A stretch of 64,000 nucleotides of DNA from Pseudomonas fluorescens (GCF_000802965.1 NZ_JSAK01000008.1:225220-289219); one strand, 5' to 3'; counted from the first letter of the stretch, positions 43,902 through 54,501 are shown. Notes: generated by a model from the sequence alone, not told the origin. A program made the numbers and translations.

Positions 43902-43925
43902 TCAGCTCTTACAAAGGAATCAATA

Positions 43926-44513
43926 ATGCTCGGACTCAATGACGCTGCCATTTTTGTGATTCAAACCCTGGGCAGCCTGTATTTGCTGATCGTACTGCTG
44001 CGGTTCATCCTGCAACTGGTGCGGGCGAACTTCTACAACCCGCTCTGCCAATTCGCCGTGAAGGCCACTCAACCATTGCTCAAGCCACTGCGCCGGGTGA
44101 TTCCGAGCATGTTCGGGCTGGACATGTCGTCGCTGGTCTTGGCGCTGATCGTGCAAATGGTACTGTTCGCGGTGATCCTGCTGCTTAGCGGCTACTCGGT
44201 CGACGTACTGTTCCTGGCGCCGTGGGCCTTGATCGGCATCTTCGCGTTGTTTTTGAAGATTCTGTTCTGGGCAATGATCATCAGCGTGATCCTGTCCTGG
44301 GTCGCTCCGGGCAGCCACAACCCGGGTGCGGAACTGGTCCAGCAAATCACCGAACCGGTACTCGCGCCGTTCCGCCGGATCATCCCGAACCTGGGCGGCC
44401 TCGACATCTCGCCGATCTTTGCCTTCATCGCGTTGCAATTGCTGCAGAGCTGGCTGATTCCGCGCCTTGCTTACTACGCGTTGATGCCGAAGGAATTGTT
44501 CGGGCTGATCTAA
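43926..44513 (+). CDS. YggT-family membrane protein
   Basis: A 195-residue protein with two copies of the YggT repeat. Each has a hydrophobic helix and a short conserved stretch: IVLLRFILQLVRANFYNPLCQFAVKATQPLLKPLRRVIPS and, in the second half, ISVILSWVAPGSHNPGAELVQQITEPVLAPFRRIIP. The role is not firmly known; family members are linked to osmotic stress in E. coli and to division in other lineages. Confidence 0.9.
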   Translation: MLGLNDAAIFVIQTLGSLYLLIVLLRFILQLVRANFYNPLCQFAVKATQPLLKPLRRVIPSMFGLDMSSLVLALIVQMVLFAVILLLSGYSVDVLFLAPWALIGIFALFLKILFWAMIISVILSWVAPGSHNPGAELVQQITEPVLAPFRRIIPNLGGLDISPIFAFIALQLLQSWLIPRLAYYALMPKELFGLI

Positions 44514-44529
44514 GACCGCGTTATCGTTC

Positions 44530-44594
44530 ATCGCCAGCAAGCCGGTTCCTACAAGGGTACGCGTTCCCCCTGTAGGAGCCGGCTTGCTGGCGAT
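44530..44594. repeat. REPIN, GGAGCCGGCTTGCTGGCGAT family
   Basis: ATCGCCAGCAAGCCGGTTCC and TGTAGGAGCCGGCTTGCTGG around a short centre, between yggT and metX. Confidence 0.9.
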
Positions 44595-44698
44595 GGTAGC
44601 GCCTCGGTCTAACAGGGAAACAATAAGCCCCGGCCTTTGCTTGCCGCTAACCCCACTGGTCTTTAGACTTACGCCTCATTTCAACGAGAGCAGGGTCG

Positions 44699-45838
44699 AT
44701 GCCAGCTGCCTTTCCCCCCGATTCTGTTGGTCTGGTGACGCCGCAAGTGGCGCACTTCAGCGAACCCCTGGCATTGGCCTGCGGTCGTTCGCTTCCGGCC
44801 TATGACCTGATTTACGAGACCTACGGCACGCTGAACGCCACGGCGAGCAACGCCGTGCTGATCTGCCACGCCTTGTCCGGCCACCACCACGCGGCCGGCT
44901 ATCACAGCGCCGACGACCGCAAACCCGGTTGGTGGGACAGCTGCATCGGCCCCGGCAAGCCCATCGACACCAGCAAGTTCTTCGTGGTCAGCCTGAACAA
45001 CCTCGGCGGCTGCAACGGCTCCACCGGCCCGAGCAGCGTCAACCCGGAAACCGGCAAGCCGTTCGGCGCCGATTTCCCGGTGCTGACAGTCGAAGATTGG
45101 GTGCACAGCCAGGCGCGTCTCGCCGACCTGCTCGGCATCGGCCAATGGGCCGCCGTCATCGGCGGCAGCCTGGGGGGTATGCAGGCCTTGCAGTGGACCA
45201 TCACCTACCCGGATCGCGTGCGGCACTGCCTGGCCATCGCCTCGGCGCCCAAGTTGTCGGCGCAGAACATCGCCTTCAACGAAGTGGCGCGCCAGGCGAT
45301 CCTGACAGACCCCGAGTTCCACGGCGGTTCGTTCCAGGAACAAGGCGTGATCCCCAAGCGTGGGCTGATGCTGGCGCGGATGGTCGGGCACATCACCTAC
45401 CTGTCCGACGACTCCATGGGCGAGAAATTCGGTCGCGGCCTGAAAAGCGAGAAGCTCAATTACGACTTCCACAGCGTTGAGTTCCAGGTGGAAAGCTACC
45501 TGCGCTATCAGGGAGAAGAGTTCTCCGGACGTTTCGACGCCAATACCTATCTGTTGATGACCAAGGCGCTGGACTACTTCGATCCGGCAGCGAATTTCGA
45601 CGATAACCTGGCAAAAACCTTCGAAAACGCCAAAGCCAAGTTCTGCGTGATGTCGTTCACCACCGACTGGCGCTTCTCCCCTGCCCGTTCCCGGGAACTG
45701 GTGGATGCGCTGATGGCCGCGCGCAAGGACGTCTGCTACCTGGAAATCGATGCACCCCAGGGCCACGACGCCTTCCTGATTCCGATCCCACGCTATTTGC
45801 AGGCGTTCGGCAATTACATGAACCGCATTACGTTGTGA
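44699..45838 (+). CDS. metX: Homoserine O-succinyltransferase (MetX type)
   Basis: Alpha/beta-hydrolase-fold acyltransferase that activates homoserine in methionine synthesis. 379 residues. Nucleophile Ser in [14 protein letters not shown], Asp in [11 protein letters not shown] and His in APQGHDAFL form the triad; [14 protein letters not shown] is the conserved oxyanion block. Although the family was annotated as acetyltransferase, Pseudomonas MetX enzymes with metW coupled are known to use succinyl-CoA; that choice is by family, not visible here. metW follows seven bases after the stop. Confidence 0.93.
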   Translation: MPAAFPPDSVGLVTPQVAHFSEPLALACGRSLPAYDLIYETYGTLNATASNAVLICHALSGHHHAAGYHSADDRKPGWWDSCIGPGKPIDTSKFFVVSLNNLGGCNGSTGPSSVNPETGKPFGADFPVLTVEDWVHSQARLADLLGIGQWAAVIGGSLGGMQALQWTITYPDRVRHCLAIASAPKLSAQNIAFNEVARQAILTDPEFHGGSFQEQGVIPKRGLMLARMVGHITYLSDDSMGEKFGRGLKSEKLNYDFHSVEFQVESYLRYQGEEFSGRFDANTYLLMTKALDYFDPAANFDDNLAKTFENAKAKFCVMSFTTDWRFSPARSRELVDALMAARKDVCYLEIDAPQGHDAFLIPIPRYLQAFGNYMNRITL

Positions 45839-45845
45839 GAAAGCC

Positions 45846-46466
45846 ATGAGAGCTGATCTGGAAATCATCCAGGAATGGATCCCCGCTGGCAGCCGCGTGC
45901 TCGACCTCGGCTGCGGCGACGGCGAACTGCTGACCTGGCTGCGCGACAACAAACAAGTCACCGGCTATGGCCTGGAAAACGACCCGGACAACATTGCCGA
46001 GTGCGTGGCCAAAGGCATCAACGTCATCGAGCAGGACCTGGACAAGGGCCTGGGTAACTTTGCCAGCAACAGCTTCGACATCGTGGTCATGACCCAGGCA
46101 CTGCAAGCGGTGCATTACCCGGACAAGATCCTCGATGAAATGCTGCGGGTCGGCCGCCAATGCATCATCACCTTCCCCAACTTCGGCCACTGGCGCTGCC
46201 GTTGGTACCTGGCGAGCAAGGGGCGGATGCCGGTTTCCGAGTTCCTGCCGTACACCTGGTACAACACGCCGAACATCCACTTTTGCACCTTCGCAGACTT
46301 TGAAGCCTTGTGCCGCGAACGTGAAGCCAAGGTCATTGATCGGCTTGCCGTGGATCAACAGCATCGGCACGGGTGGGCCAGTAAGCTATGGCCTAATCTG
46401 TTAGGTGAGATCGGTATTTACCGCGTCAGCAGCCCGGGGCTTGCAGACCACAAGGTCGCGGTCTGA
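45846..46466 (+). CDS. metW: Methionine biosynthesis protein MetW
   Basis: A 206-residue class I methyltransferase-like protein (MRADLEIIQEWIPAGSRVLDLGCGDGELLTWL, then FDIVVMTQALQAVHYPDKILDEMLRVG and HFCTFADFEALCRE). MetW is co-transcribed with metX across proteobacteria and actinobacteria and supports its activity; the methyltransferase reaction itself is not defined. Confidence 0.94.
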   Translation: MRADLEIIQEWIPAGSRVLDLGCGDGELLTWLRDNKQVTGYGLENDPDNIAECVAKGINVIEQDLDKGLGNFASNSFDIVVMTQALQAVHYPDKILDEMLRVGRQCIITFPNFGHWRCRWYLASKGRMPVSEFLPYTWYNTPNIHFCTFADFEALCREREAKVIDRLAVDQQHRHGWASKLWPNLLGEIGIYRVSSPGLADHKVAV

Positions 46467-46492
46467 ATCACCACTTTTCGAGGAGAATGATC

Positions 46493-46927
46493 ATGGGTCG
46501 TCTAGCGCTGCTTTTGCTTACCGCCTGCCTGAGCGTCACCGCCATGGCCGCTGATGCCATCAAAGGTGAACGCCAGGAAAAATTCGGCGATGTGACGGTG
46601 CACTACAACACGTTCAACTCCACCTTCCTGACACCCGACATCGCCAAAGCCGCGGAGCTCACCCGCAGCAAGAACCAGGGCGTGATCAACATTTCGGTGC
46701 TCAAGGACGGCAAGCCGCAGATGGCCCAGGTCAGCGGTACGATCAAAGACCTGACCAGCCAGAGCGTGAACCTGAACTTCCGCCAGATCACCGAGCAAGG
46801 CGCGATTTACTACATCGCCCAGTTCCCGGTGGAACAACAGGAAACCCGCACCTTCGACATCAAGGTGCAGACCGGTGACAAAATCAACACCATCAATTTC
46901 AACCAAGAGCTCTTCCCCGGCGAATGA
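46493..46927 (+). CDS. Secreted DUF4426-type protein of unknown function
   Basis: A 144-residue protein with a signal peptide ([19 protein letters not shown]) and a compact beta-rich body ([66 protein letters not shown]). It matches the DUF4426 group found at this locus in Pseudomonas; no function is known. ATG 46493 has AGGAG seven bases upstream, whereas the in-frame ATG at 46487 is too close to it. Its stop overlaps the rdgB start (ATGA). Confidence 0.83.
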   Translation: MGRLALLLLTACLSVTAMAADAIKGERQEKFGDVTVHYNTFNSTFLTPDIAKAAELTRSKNQGVINISVLKDGKPQMAQVSGTIKDLTSQSVNLNFRQITEQGAIYYIAQFPVEQQETRTFDIKVQTGDKINTINFNQELFPGE

Positions 46928-47520
46928 TCAATTTCACGCAACTCGTATTGGCCAGCCATAACGCCGGCAAACTCAAGGAACTCCAGGCCATGCTCGGCGA
47001 CTCGGTGCAACTGCGCTCGATCGGCGAGTTCAGCCAGGTCGAGCCTGAAGAAACCGGCCTGTCGTTCGTCGAGAACGCCATCCTCAAGGCCCGTAATGCC
47101 GCGCGTATTTCCGGCTTGCCGGCGCTGGCCGACGATTCCGGGCTGGCGGTGGATTTCCTTGGCGGGGCACCGGGCATCTACTCGGCACGTTATGCCGACG
47201 GCAAGGGCGACGCGGCGAACAACGCCAAATTGCTCGACGTGTTGAAGGACGTACCCGAAGCCGAACGCGGCGCGCAGTTTGTCTGCGTGCTGGCGCTGGT
47301 GCGGCATGCCGATGATCCGCTGCCGATCCTCTGCGAAGGCCTGTGGCACGGGCGCATCCTGACCGAGGCCAGCGGCGAACACGGTTTTGGCTATGACCCG
47401 CTGTTCTGGGTGCCGGAGCGCGATTGCTCCAGCGCCGAGTTGAGCCCGGGCGACAAGAACCAGATCAGCCACCGCGCCCGTGCAATGGATCTGCTGCACC
47501 AGCGTCTGGGCTTGAAATGA
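46924..47520 (+). CDS. rdgB: XTP/dITP diphosphatase (RdgB/HAM1)
   Basis: House-cleaning pyrophosphatase that hydrolyses dITP and XTP to keep deaminated purines out of nucleic acids. 198 residues. [18 protein letters not shown] is the substrate loop; [31 protein letters not shown] and [13 protein letters not shown] are the other family blocks. Coupled on both sides by ATGA overlaps (with the DUF4426 gene and hemW). Confidence 0.95.
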   Translation: MINFTQLVLASHNAGKLKELQAMLGDSVQLRSIGEFSQVEPEETGLSFVENAILKARNAARISGLPALADDSGLAVDFLGGAPGIYSARYADGKGDAANNAKLLDVLKDVPEAERGAQFVCVLALVRHADDPLPILCEGLWHGRILTEASGEHGFGYDPLFWVPERDCSSAELSPGDKNQISHRARAMDLLHQRLGLK

Positions 47521-48722
47521 CCGGTGAATCATCCGCGTCGCCGCTGATCTTCGGCGGCGACGCACAATCGCCTCGGGCGGCCCTGCCTGTGCTGCCGCCC
47601 TTGGCGCTGTACATCCACATTCCGTGGTGTGTACGCAAATGCCCTTATTGCGACTTCAACTCCCACACCGCCAGCCCCGTTTTGCCGGAAGAAGAGTACG
47701 TCGACGCGTTGCTGGCAGATCTCGATCAGGATCTGCACGCCGTTTACGGCCGCGAACTGAGCTCGATTTTCTTCGGTGGCGGCACGCCAAGCCTGTTCAG
47801 CGCCGAAGCCTTGGGGCGTTTGCTCAAGGGCGTCGAACAGCGCATCGCGTTTGCCAGTGACATCGAAATCACGCTGGAAGCCAATCCGGGGACGTTCGAG
47901 CAAGACAAGTTCGTGGCGTACAGGAAACTGGGGATCAATCGCCTGTCGATCGGCATCCAGAGTTTCCAGCAGGAAAAACTCCAGGCCTTGGGCCGCATCC
48001 ACAACGGCGACGAGGCGGTACGCGCCGCAGGGATGGCGCGTCAGGCCGGGTTCGATAACTTCAACCTGGATTTGATGCATGGCTTGCCAAATCAGTCCCT
48101 GGACGATGCCCTCTCCGACCTGCGCACCGCTATCGCCCTGAAGCCGACACATTTATCCTGGTATCAACTGACCCTGGAGCCGAACACGGTGTTCTGGAAC
48201 CAGCCGCCGACGCTGCCGGAAGACGACACGCTGTGGGACATTCAGGAGGCGGGGCAAGCGCTGCTGGCCGAACACGGTTACGCGCAATACGAAGTCTCGG
48301 CTTATGCCCAGCCCGGTCGTCCGGCGCGGCATAACCTAAATTACTGGAGTTTCGGCGACTTCATCGGCATCGGTGCCGGTGCGCACGGCAAGCTGAGCCA
48401 TCCGGACGGGCGCATCGTGCGTACCTGGAAAACGCGCCTGCCGAAGGATTACCTCAACCCGGCGAAAAGCTTCCAGGCTGGCGAGAAAGCCCTGGCCAAC
48501 GACGAGATGCCGTTCGAATTCCTCATGAACGCCTTGCGCCTGACCGATGGCGTCGAATCGCGCCTGTACCCGGAACGCACCGGCCTATCACTGGAAAGCC
48601 TTGCCGAAGCTCGCTGCGAAGCCGAACAAAGCGGTCTGTTGCAGGTCGAACCGTCACGTCTGGCGGCCACCGAGCGCGGACAGCTATTCCTCAACGACTT
48701 GCTGCAGAAATTTCTGAGCTGA
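47517..48722 (+). CDS. hemW: Radical SAM heme chaperone HemW
   Basis: A 401-residue HemN-like radical SAM protein. The cluster motif CxxxCxxC lies in [18 protein letters not shown], followed by [13 protein letters not shown] and [13 protein letters not shown]. HemW proteins bind heme and are thought to insert it into respiratory enzymes; they lack coproporphyrinogen oxidase activity. ATG 47517 overlaps the rdgB stop; the frame upstream runs through rdgB without meaning. Confidence 0.94.
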   Translation: MTGESSASPLIFGGDAQSPRAALPVLPPLALYIHIPWCVRKCPYCDFNSHTASPVLPEEEYVDALLADLDQDLHAVYGRELSSIFFGGGTPSLFSAEALGRLLKGVEQRIAFASDIEITLEANPGTFEQDKFVAYRKLGINRLSIGIQSFQQEKLQALGRIHNGDEAVRAAGMARQAGFDNFNLDLMHGLPNQSLDDALSDLRTAIALKPTHLSWYQLTLEPNTVFWNQPPTLPEDDTLWDIQEAGQALLAEHGYAQYEVSAYAQPGRPARHNLNYWSFGDFIGIGAGAHGKLSHPDGRIVRTWKTRLPKDYLNPAKSFQAGEKALANDEMPFEFLMNALRLTDGVESRLYPERTGLSLESLAEARCEAEQSGLLQVEPSRLAATERGQLFLNDLLQKFLS

Positions 48723-48744
48723 TTTCAGCCTTAAGGGAAAACGA

Positions 48745-49068
48745 ATGGATTTGGTACTCGACCTGCTCGCCACCGTGTCTCGCTGGAGCCGCAGCAACCT
48801 CTCGGAAATCGCCCTGGCCCTGGTGGGTTGCCTGCTGGTGCTGTTTGGTGCGGATTTCAAAGGCTGGGTCGAGCAACGCCTGGGCAGCATCGCCGGCGCC
48901 TTGCGCGTACCGCTGATGTCCCTGCTGTGCATGGTCGGCAGCGGGGCTGCGCTGATCTACGCCACGCCGTGGATCGTCAAAGGCTTGAGCCAGTTCAACA
49001 ACTACAGCCTGGCGCCGGTGTTGTTGGTGGTGTTGGTGTTGATTGGCGTCGTCGCAGACCGCCGCTGA
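48745..49068 (+). CDS. DUF3392-type small membrane protein
   Basis: A 107-residue protein with three hydrophobic helices (ALALVGCLLVLFGADFKG, VPLMSLLCMVGSGAALIYATPWIV, LAPVLLVVLVLIGVVADRR) in a hemW-trailing position typical of Pseudomonas. It resembles the DUF3392 group; function unknown. GGG-rich ribosome site a few bases before the ATG. Confidence 0.82.
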   Translation: MDLVLDLLATVSRWSRSNLSEIALALVGCLLVLFGADFKGWVEQRLGSIAGALRVPLMSLLCMVGSGAALIYATPWIVKGLSQFNNYSLAPVLLVVLVLIGVVADRR

Positions 49069-49088
49069 TTTCCAGACACAAAAAAACC

Positions 49089-49170
49089 TGTAGGAGCCGG
49101 CTTGCTGGCGATGGTGTGTCAGTGGACATTGATGTGTCTGACACCCATCGCCAGCAAGCCGGCTCCTACA
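49089..49170. repeat. REPIN, GGAGCCGGCTTGCTGGCGAT family
   Basis: TGTAGGAGCCGGCTTGCTGG and its inverse, in the gap between the convergent DUF3392 and trmB genes. Confidence 0.92.
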
Positions 49171-49187
49171 GGTTTGGATCGTGACGC

Positions 49188-49913
49188 TTAAGACTGTTTT
49201 TCGAACTTCAAATCCCACACGCCATGCCCAAGTCGTTCGCCACGGCGTTCGAACTTGGTGATCGGCCGCTCGGCCGGGCGTGGTACGCACTTGCCGTCTT
49301 CAGCCAGGTTGCGGTAACCCGGCGCAACGCTCATCACTTCCAGCATGTATTCGGCATACGGCTCCCAGTCGGTGGCCATGTGCAGAATGCCGCCAACCTT
49401 CAACTTGCTGCGCACCAGCTCAGCGAACGATGCCTGAACGATACGACGCTTGTGGTGACGGCTCTTGTGCCACGGGTCCGGGAAAAACAGCATCAGGCGA
49501 TCCAGGCTGTTGTCGGCGATGCAGCGGTTAAGCACTTCAATCGCGTCGCAATCGTAGACCCGCAGGTTGGTCAGGTCCTGAGTCAGCACGCCATTGAGCA
49601 ACGCACCCACGCCCGGACGGTGCACTTCCACGCCAATGAAATCCTGCTCCGGCGAAGCGGCGGCCATTTCCAGCAGCGAATGGCCCATGCCGAAACCGAT
49701 TTCCAGCGAGCGCGGTGCCGAGCGACCGAACACCTGGTCGAAGTCCACCGGCGCGTCGGCCAATGGCAGCACGAACAGCGGCGTGCCCTGCTCCAGGCCT
49801 TTTTGCTGGCCTTCGGTCATGCGCCCGGCGCGCATCACGAAACTCTTGATGCGGCGGTGTTGGCGCTCGTCGCCTTCTTCCGTCTGGATTGGCGTGTCGT
49901 TCGATTCAGTCAT
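49188..49913 (-). CDS. trmB: tRNA (guanine-46-N7)-methyltransferase
   Basis: Makes m7G46 in tRNA. 241 residues. SAM motif [15 protein letters not shown], then [15 protein letters not shown], and [24 protein letters not shown] with the catalytic/RNA-binding FPDPWPK-like block. The start was set at ATG 49913; an upstream TTG gives one more codon only. It lies nine bases after thiG. Confidence 0.95.
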   Translation of the reverse strand: MTESNDTPIQTEEGDERQHRRIKSFVMRAGRMTEGQQKGLEQGTPLFVLPLADAPVDFDQVFGRSAPRSLEIGFGMGHSLLEMAAASPEQDFIGVEVHRPGVGALLNGVLTQDLTNLRVYDCDAIEVLNRCIADNSLDRLMLFFPDPWHKSRHHKRRIVQASFAELVRSKLKVGGILHMATDWEPYAEYMLEVMSVAPGYRNLAEDGKCVPRPAERPITKFERRGERLGHGVWDLKFEKQS

Positions 49914-49922
49914 CAATGGCTC

Positions 49923-50717
49923 TTACTTGATCAGACCATCCAGCGGCGAAGAGGCGCTGGCATAGAGTTTTTTCGGCATGCGGCCGGCGAGGTAGGCCAG
50001 GCGGCCCGCGACGATCGCGTGTTTCATGGCTTCGGCCATCATGATCGGCTGCTGGGCGTGGGCGATCGCCGAGTTCATCAGCACCGCGTCACAGCCCAGT
50101 TCCATGGCAATGGTAGCGTCGGAAGCGGTACCGACACCGGCATCCACCAGCACCGGGATCTTGGCTTCTTCAAGGATGATCTGCAGGTTGTACGGGTTGC
50201 AGATCCCCAGGCCCGAACCGATCAGACCGGCCAGCGGCATCACCGCGATGCAGCCGATTTCCGCCAATTGACGAGCGATAATCGGGTCATCACTGGTGTA
50301 AACCATCACGTCGAAGCCTTCCTTGACCAGCGTTTCAGCGGCCTTGAGGGTTTCGATCACGTTGGGGAACAGGGTTTTCTGGTCAGCCAGCACTTCCAGC
50401 TTCACCAGGTTGTGGCCATCGAGCAGCTCACGAGCGAGGCGGCAGGTGCGCACGGCTTCGATAGCGTCGTAGCAACCGGCGGTGTTCGGCAGGAAGGTGT
50501 AGCGATCCGGCGACAGCACTTCGAGCAGGTTCGGCTCGCCCTCGATCTGGCCAAGGTTGGTGCGACGCACGGCGAAGGTGACGATCTCGGCACCCGAGGC
50601 CTCGATGGCCAGACGGGTTTCTTCCATGTCACGGTACTTGCCGGTACCGACCAGCAAACGCGACTGGTAAGTACGACCGGCCAGGACGAAAGGCTTGTCG
50701 CTACGAACGATGCTCAT
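49923..50717 (-). CDS. thiG: Thiazole synthase ThiG
   Basis: Builds the thiazole phosphate of thiamine from deoxyxylulose phosphate, dehydroglycine and the sulfur on ThiS. 264 residues. [34 protein letters not shown] opens the barrel; [15 protein letters not shown] and [32 protein letters not shown] form the phosphate site. It follows thiS by 60 nt. No thiamine-pyrophosphate riboswitch was seen ahead of thiS. Confidence 0.95.
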   Translation of the reverse strand: MSIVRSDKPFVLAGRTYQSRLLVGTGKYRDMEETRLAIEASGAEIVTFAVRRTNLGQIEGEPNLLEVLSPDRYTFLPNTAGCYDAIEAVRTCRLARELLDGHNLVKLEVLADQKTLFPNVIETLKAAETLVKEGFDVMVYTSDDPIIARQLAEIGCIAVMPLAGLIGSGLGICNPYNLQIILEEAKIPVLVDAGVGTASDATIAMELGCDAVLMNSAIAHAQQPIMMAEAMKHAIVAGRLAYLAGRMPKKLYASASSPLDGLIK

Positions 50718-50777
50718 GGGAAATCCTCTGTAGGGGTGAGGGTCTTGCAGAATTCTCGGCCCATACGGGCCAAACGG

Positions 50778-50978
50778 CTAGCCGCCGCCGATGGCGTGCA
50801 CGACTTCCACGTTGTCGCCGTCGTTGAGCGTGGTGTCTGCATGCTGACTGCGCGGAACGATATCCAGATTGAGCTCGACCGCCACCCGGCGTCCGGTCAA
50901 GTCCAGACGGGTCAGCAGGGCCGCAACGGTTTCACCGTCGGGCAGTTCAAAGGATTCGCCGTTCAACTGAATGCGCAT
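50778..50978 (-). CDS. thiS: Sulfur carrier protein ThiS
   Basis: A 66-residue ubiquitin-like sulfur carrier ending in Gly-Gly ([10 protein letters not shown]), whose C terminus is thiocarboxylated to deliver sulfur to Thi[23 protein letters not shown] starts the fold. ATG 50978 was preferred over 50996, which adds six atypical residues. Partner thiG lies directly downstream. Confidence 0.93.
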   Translation of the reverse strand: MRIQLNGESFELPDGETVAALLTRLDLTGRRVAVELNLDIVPRSQHADTTLNDGDNVEVVHAIGGG

Positions 50979-51077
50979 GCCGGATGCCGCCATCATTTTT
51001 AGGGGCTGGCATTCTAGCCCGATCAGTCAGGCCGACCCAAGCCATTCGTCTTGTAATGGTCGGACGCACGATGCTCT

Positions 51078-51164
51078 TGTAGAAGCCGGCTTGCTGGCGA
51101 TGCAGGCAACTCGGCAGCTCTGTATCACCGCGGCGCCTGTATCGCCAGCAAGCCGGCTCCTACA
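51078..51164. repeat. REPIN, GGAGCCGGCTTGCTGGCGAT family
   Basis: TGTAGAAGCCGGCTTGCTGG and the inverse copy CCAGCAAGCCGGCTCCTACA, between thiS and the DUF423 gene; the right end is two bases from the DUF423 stop. Confidence 0.9.
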
Positions 51165-51166
51165 GA

Positions 51167-51538
51167 TCAGGTCAGACGCCAGGCGGCGAGGCCGAGGCAG
51201 AACCAGCCAATCAGGAATGCAAGGCCGCCGAATGGCGTGATGATGCCTAGCTTGCTGACACCGGTCAGCGTCAATACATAGAGGCTTCCGGAAAACAGCA
51301 AAATGCCAATGGCAAAGGATGCGCCGGCCCATGTGACCAGCCGACCCGGAATCTGTGTGGCCAGCAGCGCCACGCCAAACAACGCCAGGGTGTGCACCAG
51401 CTGATAGGTGACGCCGGTATGGAAAATCGTCAGGTATTCAGCGCTCAAACGGTTTTTCAGGCCATGGGCGGCGAATGCGCCAAGACCGACACCGGTGAAA
51501 CCGAAAAAAGCGGCCAGCATCAAAAAGCCACGCAGCAT
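51167..51538 (-). CDS. DUF423 family membrane protein (YgdD-like)
   Basis: A 123-residue protein with four hydrophobic helices and the DUF423 pattern: FFGFTGVGLGAFAAHGLKNRL, FHTGVTYQLVHTLALFGVALLA, then GILLFSGSLYVLTLTGVSKLGIITPFGGLAFLIGW. Widespread inner-membrane protein of unknown function, divergent from mtgA. Confidence 0.88.
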   Translation of the reverse strand: MLRGFLMLAAFFGFTGVGLGAFAAHGLKNRLSAEYLTIFHTGVTYQLVHTLALFGVALLATQIPGRLVTWAGASFAIGILLFSGSLYVLTLTGVSKLGIITPFGGLAFLIGWFCLGLAAWRLT

Positions 51539-51573
51539 GAAGAACTCCAGTCAGACTCGATCAACAGGGTCTG

Positions 51574-51579
51574 TATAAT
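51574..51579 (+). promoter_or_regulatory. Candidate -10 element of mtgA
   Basis: A consensus TATAAT, 34 bases ahead of the mtgA start, in the 74-bp divergent gap. No good -35 is visible at 17 bp spacing. Confidence 0.45.
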
Positions 51580-51612
51580 GGCCCGCTCAATGGGTTCGGC
51601 CAAGCCATCTCT

Positions 51613-52335
51613 ATGCTGCGTATCTATTTCCGTCGTTTCACCAAGGCCGTGCTCTGGTTCATGGGCGGCAGCGTATTGCTGGTGCTGATTTTTCGCGTGG
51701 TGCCGCCTCCCGGGACAACGCTGATGGTCGAGCGCAAGATCGAATCCTGGATCGACGGCGAGCCTATTGACCTGCAACGCACATGGAAGCCGTGGGATGA
51801 AATCTCCGACGACTTGAAAGTCGCGGTGATTGCCGGTGAAGACCAGAAATTTCCCGAGCATTGGGGCTTTGACTTCGGCGCGATCCAGAAAGCCCTGGCC
51901 CACAATGAGCTCGGCGGCACCATCCGCGGTGCAAGCACCCTGAGCCAGCAAGTCTCGAAGAACCTTTTCCTGTGGTCCGGCCGTAGCTGGATTCGCAAGG
52001 GTCTGGAAGCCTGGTTTACCGCGTTGATCGAAGTGTTCTGGCCCAAGCAGCGAATTCTTGAGGTGTACCTCAACAGTGTCGAGTGGGATGACGGCGTGTT
52101 TGGCGCCGAAGCCGCAGCGCGGCATCACTTCGGCGTTGGCGCCAGGTCATTGTCTCGGCAACAGGCCAGCTTGCTGGCAGCGGTGCTGCCTAACCCGCGA
52201 GTGTGGAGCGCGAGCCATCCGACCAATTACGTGGCCCGGCGCGCGGGCTGGATACGGCGGCAGATGAGTCAGTTGGGTGGTGACAGTTATCTGGTTGGCC
52301 TTAACGATTCGCGCCGGGCGCCTTGGGCGCAATAA
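51613..52335 (+). CDS. mtgA: Monofunctional biosynthetic peptidoglycan transglycosylase
   Basis: GT51 enzyme that polymerises lipid II into glycan strands without a transpeptidase domain. 240 residues: one N-terminal membrane helix (AVLWFMGGSVLLVLIFRVV), the catalytic Glu in IAGEDQKFPEHWGFD, then GGTIRGASTLSQQVSKNLFLW and IEVFWPKQRILEVYLNSVEW. Full length for the family. Confidence 0.95.
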   Translation: MLRIYFRRFTKAVLWFMGGSVLLVLIFRVVPPPGTTLMVERKIESWIDGEPIDLQRTWKPWDEISDDLKVAVIAGEDQKFPEHWGFDFGAIQKALAHNELGGTIRGASTLSQQVSKNLFLWSGRSWIRKGLEAWFTALIEVFWPKQRILEVYLNSVEWDDGVFGAEAAARHHFGVGARSLSRQQASLLAAVLPNPRVWSASHPTNYVARRAGWIRRQMSQLGGDSYLVGLNDSRRAPWAQ

Positions 52336-52346
52336 CATCGCCGCCC

Positions 52347-52425
52347 TGTAGGAGCTGGCTTGCCAGCGATTTCGATTTGTCTGATACACCGTGCCGCCTG
52401 GATCGCCAGCAAGCCGGCTCCTACA
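52347..52425. repeat. REPIN, GGAGCTGGCTTGCCAGCGAT / GGAGCCGGCTTGCTGGCGAT hybrid
   Basis: TGTAGGAGCTGGCTTGCCAG on one side, ATCGCCAGCAAGCCGGCTCC on the other: the two halves come from slightly different variants. Located between the convergent mtgA and rpoH genes. Confidence 0.9.
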
Positions 52426-52460
52426 AAAAGCTGCGCTGAACCCAAGTTTCGTACACAAAC

Positions 52461-52495
52461 AAAAACGCCCCGATCGATGATCGGGGCGTTTTTTT
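52461..52495 (-). terminator. Rho-independent terminator of rpoH
   Basis: AAAAACGCCCCGATC and GATCGGGGCGTTTTTTT form a perfect stem with a four-base loop (GATG), T-rich on both strands, 16 bases past the rpoH stop. Confidence 0.92.
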
Positions 52496-52511
52496 GTTGC
52501 TGCTTTGCCGG

Positions 52512-53366
52512 TTATGCGGCGATCGACAACTTGAGCTTGTTCATCGCGCTCTTCTCAAGCTGACGAATACGCTCGGCCGACACGTTGTACTTCTGCGCCA
52601 GGTCGTGCAGCGTGGCTTTCTCTTCAGCCAACCAGCGCTGATAAAGGATGTCACGGCTGCGGTCGTCCAGCACTTCCAGCGCTTCGTGCAGGTTGTGGTT
52701 GGAGTTGTCGCTCCAGTCGGCATCTTCCAGTTGACGGGCCGGGTCGTACCGGTGGTCTTCCAGATAGTTGGCCGGCGACTGGAAAGCACTGTCATCGTCA
52801 GCTTCTGCCGCCGGATCGAAAGCCATGTCATGGCCGGTCAGGCGACTTTCCATCTCACGCACTTCCCGAGGCTCTACGCCGAGGCTTTCCGCCACACGGT
52901 GGACTTCCTCGTTGTTCAGCCACGCCAGACGCTTTTTCTGGCTGCGCAGGTTGAAGAACAACTTGCGCTGGGCCTTGGTGGTTGCAACTTTCACGATGCG
53001 CCAGTTGCGCAGGATGAACTCGTGAATCTCAGCCTTGATCCAGTGCACCGCAAAGGACACCAGGCGTACGCCCATTTCCGGGTTGAAACGCTTCACAGCC
53101 TTCATCAGGCCGACGTTGCCTTCCTGGATCAGGTCAGCCTGAGCCAGACCGTAGCCGGAATAGCTACGGGCGATATGTACGACAAAACGCAGGTGGGCGA
53201 GCACCATCTGCCGAGCCGCCCCCAAATCCTGCTCATAATAGAGACTCTCGGCCAGTTCACGCTCCTGCTCCGGCGTCAGCAATGGAATGCTGTTGACGGT
53301 GTGCACATAAGCCTCCAGGTTCGCACCCGGGACCAGAGCATATGCAGGTTGCAAAGAATTGGTCAT
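52512..53366 (-). CDS. rpoH: RNA polymerase sigma factor RpoH (sigma-32)
   Basis: Heat-shock sigma factor. 284 residues, identical in length to P. aeruginosa RpoH. Region 2 includes [36 protein letters not shown] and [19 protein letters not shown]; the RpoH box QRKLFFNLR is present; region 4 helix-turn-helix is [27 protein letters not shown] 53366 ([13 protein letters not shown]) is the family start; the frame is open upstream to 53492 without similarity. Downstream of ftsX by 112 bp on the same strand. Confidence 0.96.
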   Translation of the reverse strand: MTNSLQPAYALVPGANLEAYVHTVNSIPLLTPEQERELAESLYYEQDLGAARQMVLAHLRFVVHIARSYSGYGLAQADLIQEGNVGLMKAVKRFNPEMGVRLVSFAVHWIKAEIHEFILRNWRIVKVATTKAQRKLFFNLRSQKKRLAWLNNEEVHRVAESLGVEPREVREMESRLTGHDMAFDPAAEADDDSAFQSPANYLEDHRYDPARQLEDADWSDNSNHNLHEALEVLDDRSRDILYQRWLAEEKATLHDLAQKYNVSAERIRQLEKSAMNKLKLSIAA

Positions 53367-53478
53367 ACGAAAAAACCTCCCACTTACAAACTCGTGCAGT
53401 TCAGCACTGCGAAAATTGACCGGAAACCGAAAGACAAGTTCCCAAAAACGCTGAAAGGTCAATACGAGCAAAATGATA

Positions 53479-54501
53479 CTACTTAGGCGCAAGCTCCCTC
53501 AGGTGGCGTGCGACTGCAATCCATGCACCGATATACCCCAACAGCACCGCGCCAAGCAAGAGAGACAGACCGTCGGCAACTGGCACTCCAGCCAGCGCAA
53601 AATCACTGCCGTATAAACCGGCCAGACCAACCACCGCGTCGTTCAGCCAGTTGAGGCCGAACGCAAGCACACCCCAGGAAAGAATCCCCGCACCGAAGCC
53701 ATACAGCGCGCCCATGTACAGAAAGGGCCTGCGCACATAACTGTCAGTGCCGCCGACCAGTTTAATCACTTCTATCTCGGTGCGGCGGTTTTCAATATGA
53801 AGACGAATGGTATTGCCTATCACCAAAAGTAATGCAGAAACCAGAAGCACGGTCAGACCGAAGACAAAACGATCACCCAGCTTGAGGATGGCTGCCAGAC
53901 GCTCGACCCAGACTAGATCAAGCTGCGCCTGTTGTACCTTCGGCAGCTCGGAAAGTTTTTGTCTTAATGCTTCAAGCGCAGGCTTGTCGACTTCGTTCGG
54001 TGTCACCAGGACCACGCCGGGCAGCGGATTTTCCGGCAGTTCCTTGAGCGCTTCACCCAGGCCGGACTGTTGCTGGAACTCTTCCAGCGCCTGATCCCGC
54101 CCCACGTATTCAGCCTCGGCCACGCCAGGCATGCCTTTGATCTGCTCGCGCAACGCTTCGCCTTGCGCAGGGCTTGCCTCGATTTCCAGATACAGGGAAA
54201 TCTGCGCCGCTCGCTGCCAGGAACCGCCCAGGCGTTCGACATTACTTAGCAAAAGTGACAGCCCCATGGGCAAGCTCAGCGCTACTGCCATCACCATGCA
54301 GGTGAAAAAACTGCCGATGGGCTGTTTGCCCAAACGACGCAAGCTGTCCAGCAAGCTGGCGCGATGACTTTCGATCCAGGCGCGGAACAGCGTGGCGAAG
54401 TCCGGCCCGTCATCGTCGTCGCGTTTTTTTTTGGTCGGTTGAGGGTCGGCGGCTTTTGGCGCCACACGCTCGGACACTTTTGGACTGCGAGTTGCACTCA
54501 T
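53479..54501 (-). CDS. ftsX: Cell-division permease-like protein FtsX
   Basis: Partner of FtsE in a complex that recruits and activates peptidoglycan hydrolases at the septum. 340 residues: a Lys/Asp-rich cytoplasmic N terminus, helix 1 ([23 protein letters not shown]), a periplasmic loop ([21 protein letters not shown]), then three C-terminal helices ([58 protein letters not shown]) around the cytoplasmic [22 protein letters not shown]. Overlaps ftsE by 4 nt (ATGA). Confidence 0.95.
   Translation of the reverse strand: MSATRSPKVSERVAPKAADPQPTKKKRDDDDGPDFATLFRAWIESHRASLLDSLRRLGKQPIGSFFTCMVMAVALSLPMGLSLLLSNVERLGGSWQRAAQISLYLEIEASPAQGEALREQIKGMPGVAEAEYVGRDQALEEFQQQSGLGEALKELPENPLPGVVLVTPNEVDKPALEALRQKLSELPKVQQAQLDLVWVERLAAILKLGDRFVFGLTVLLVSALLLVIGNTIRLHIENRRTEIEVIKLVGGTDSYVRRPFLYMGALYGFGAGILSWGVLAFGLNWLNDAVVGLAGLYGSDFALAGVPVADGLSLLLGAVLLGYIGAWIAVARHLRELAPK

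Noticed and set aside
50718..51060. Thiamine-pyrophosphate riboswitch ahead of thiS/thiG
   Set aside because: No THI-box-like conserved CTGAGA or related pairing was seen in the short upstream region.
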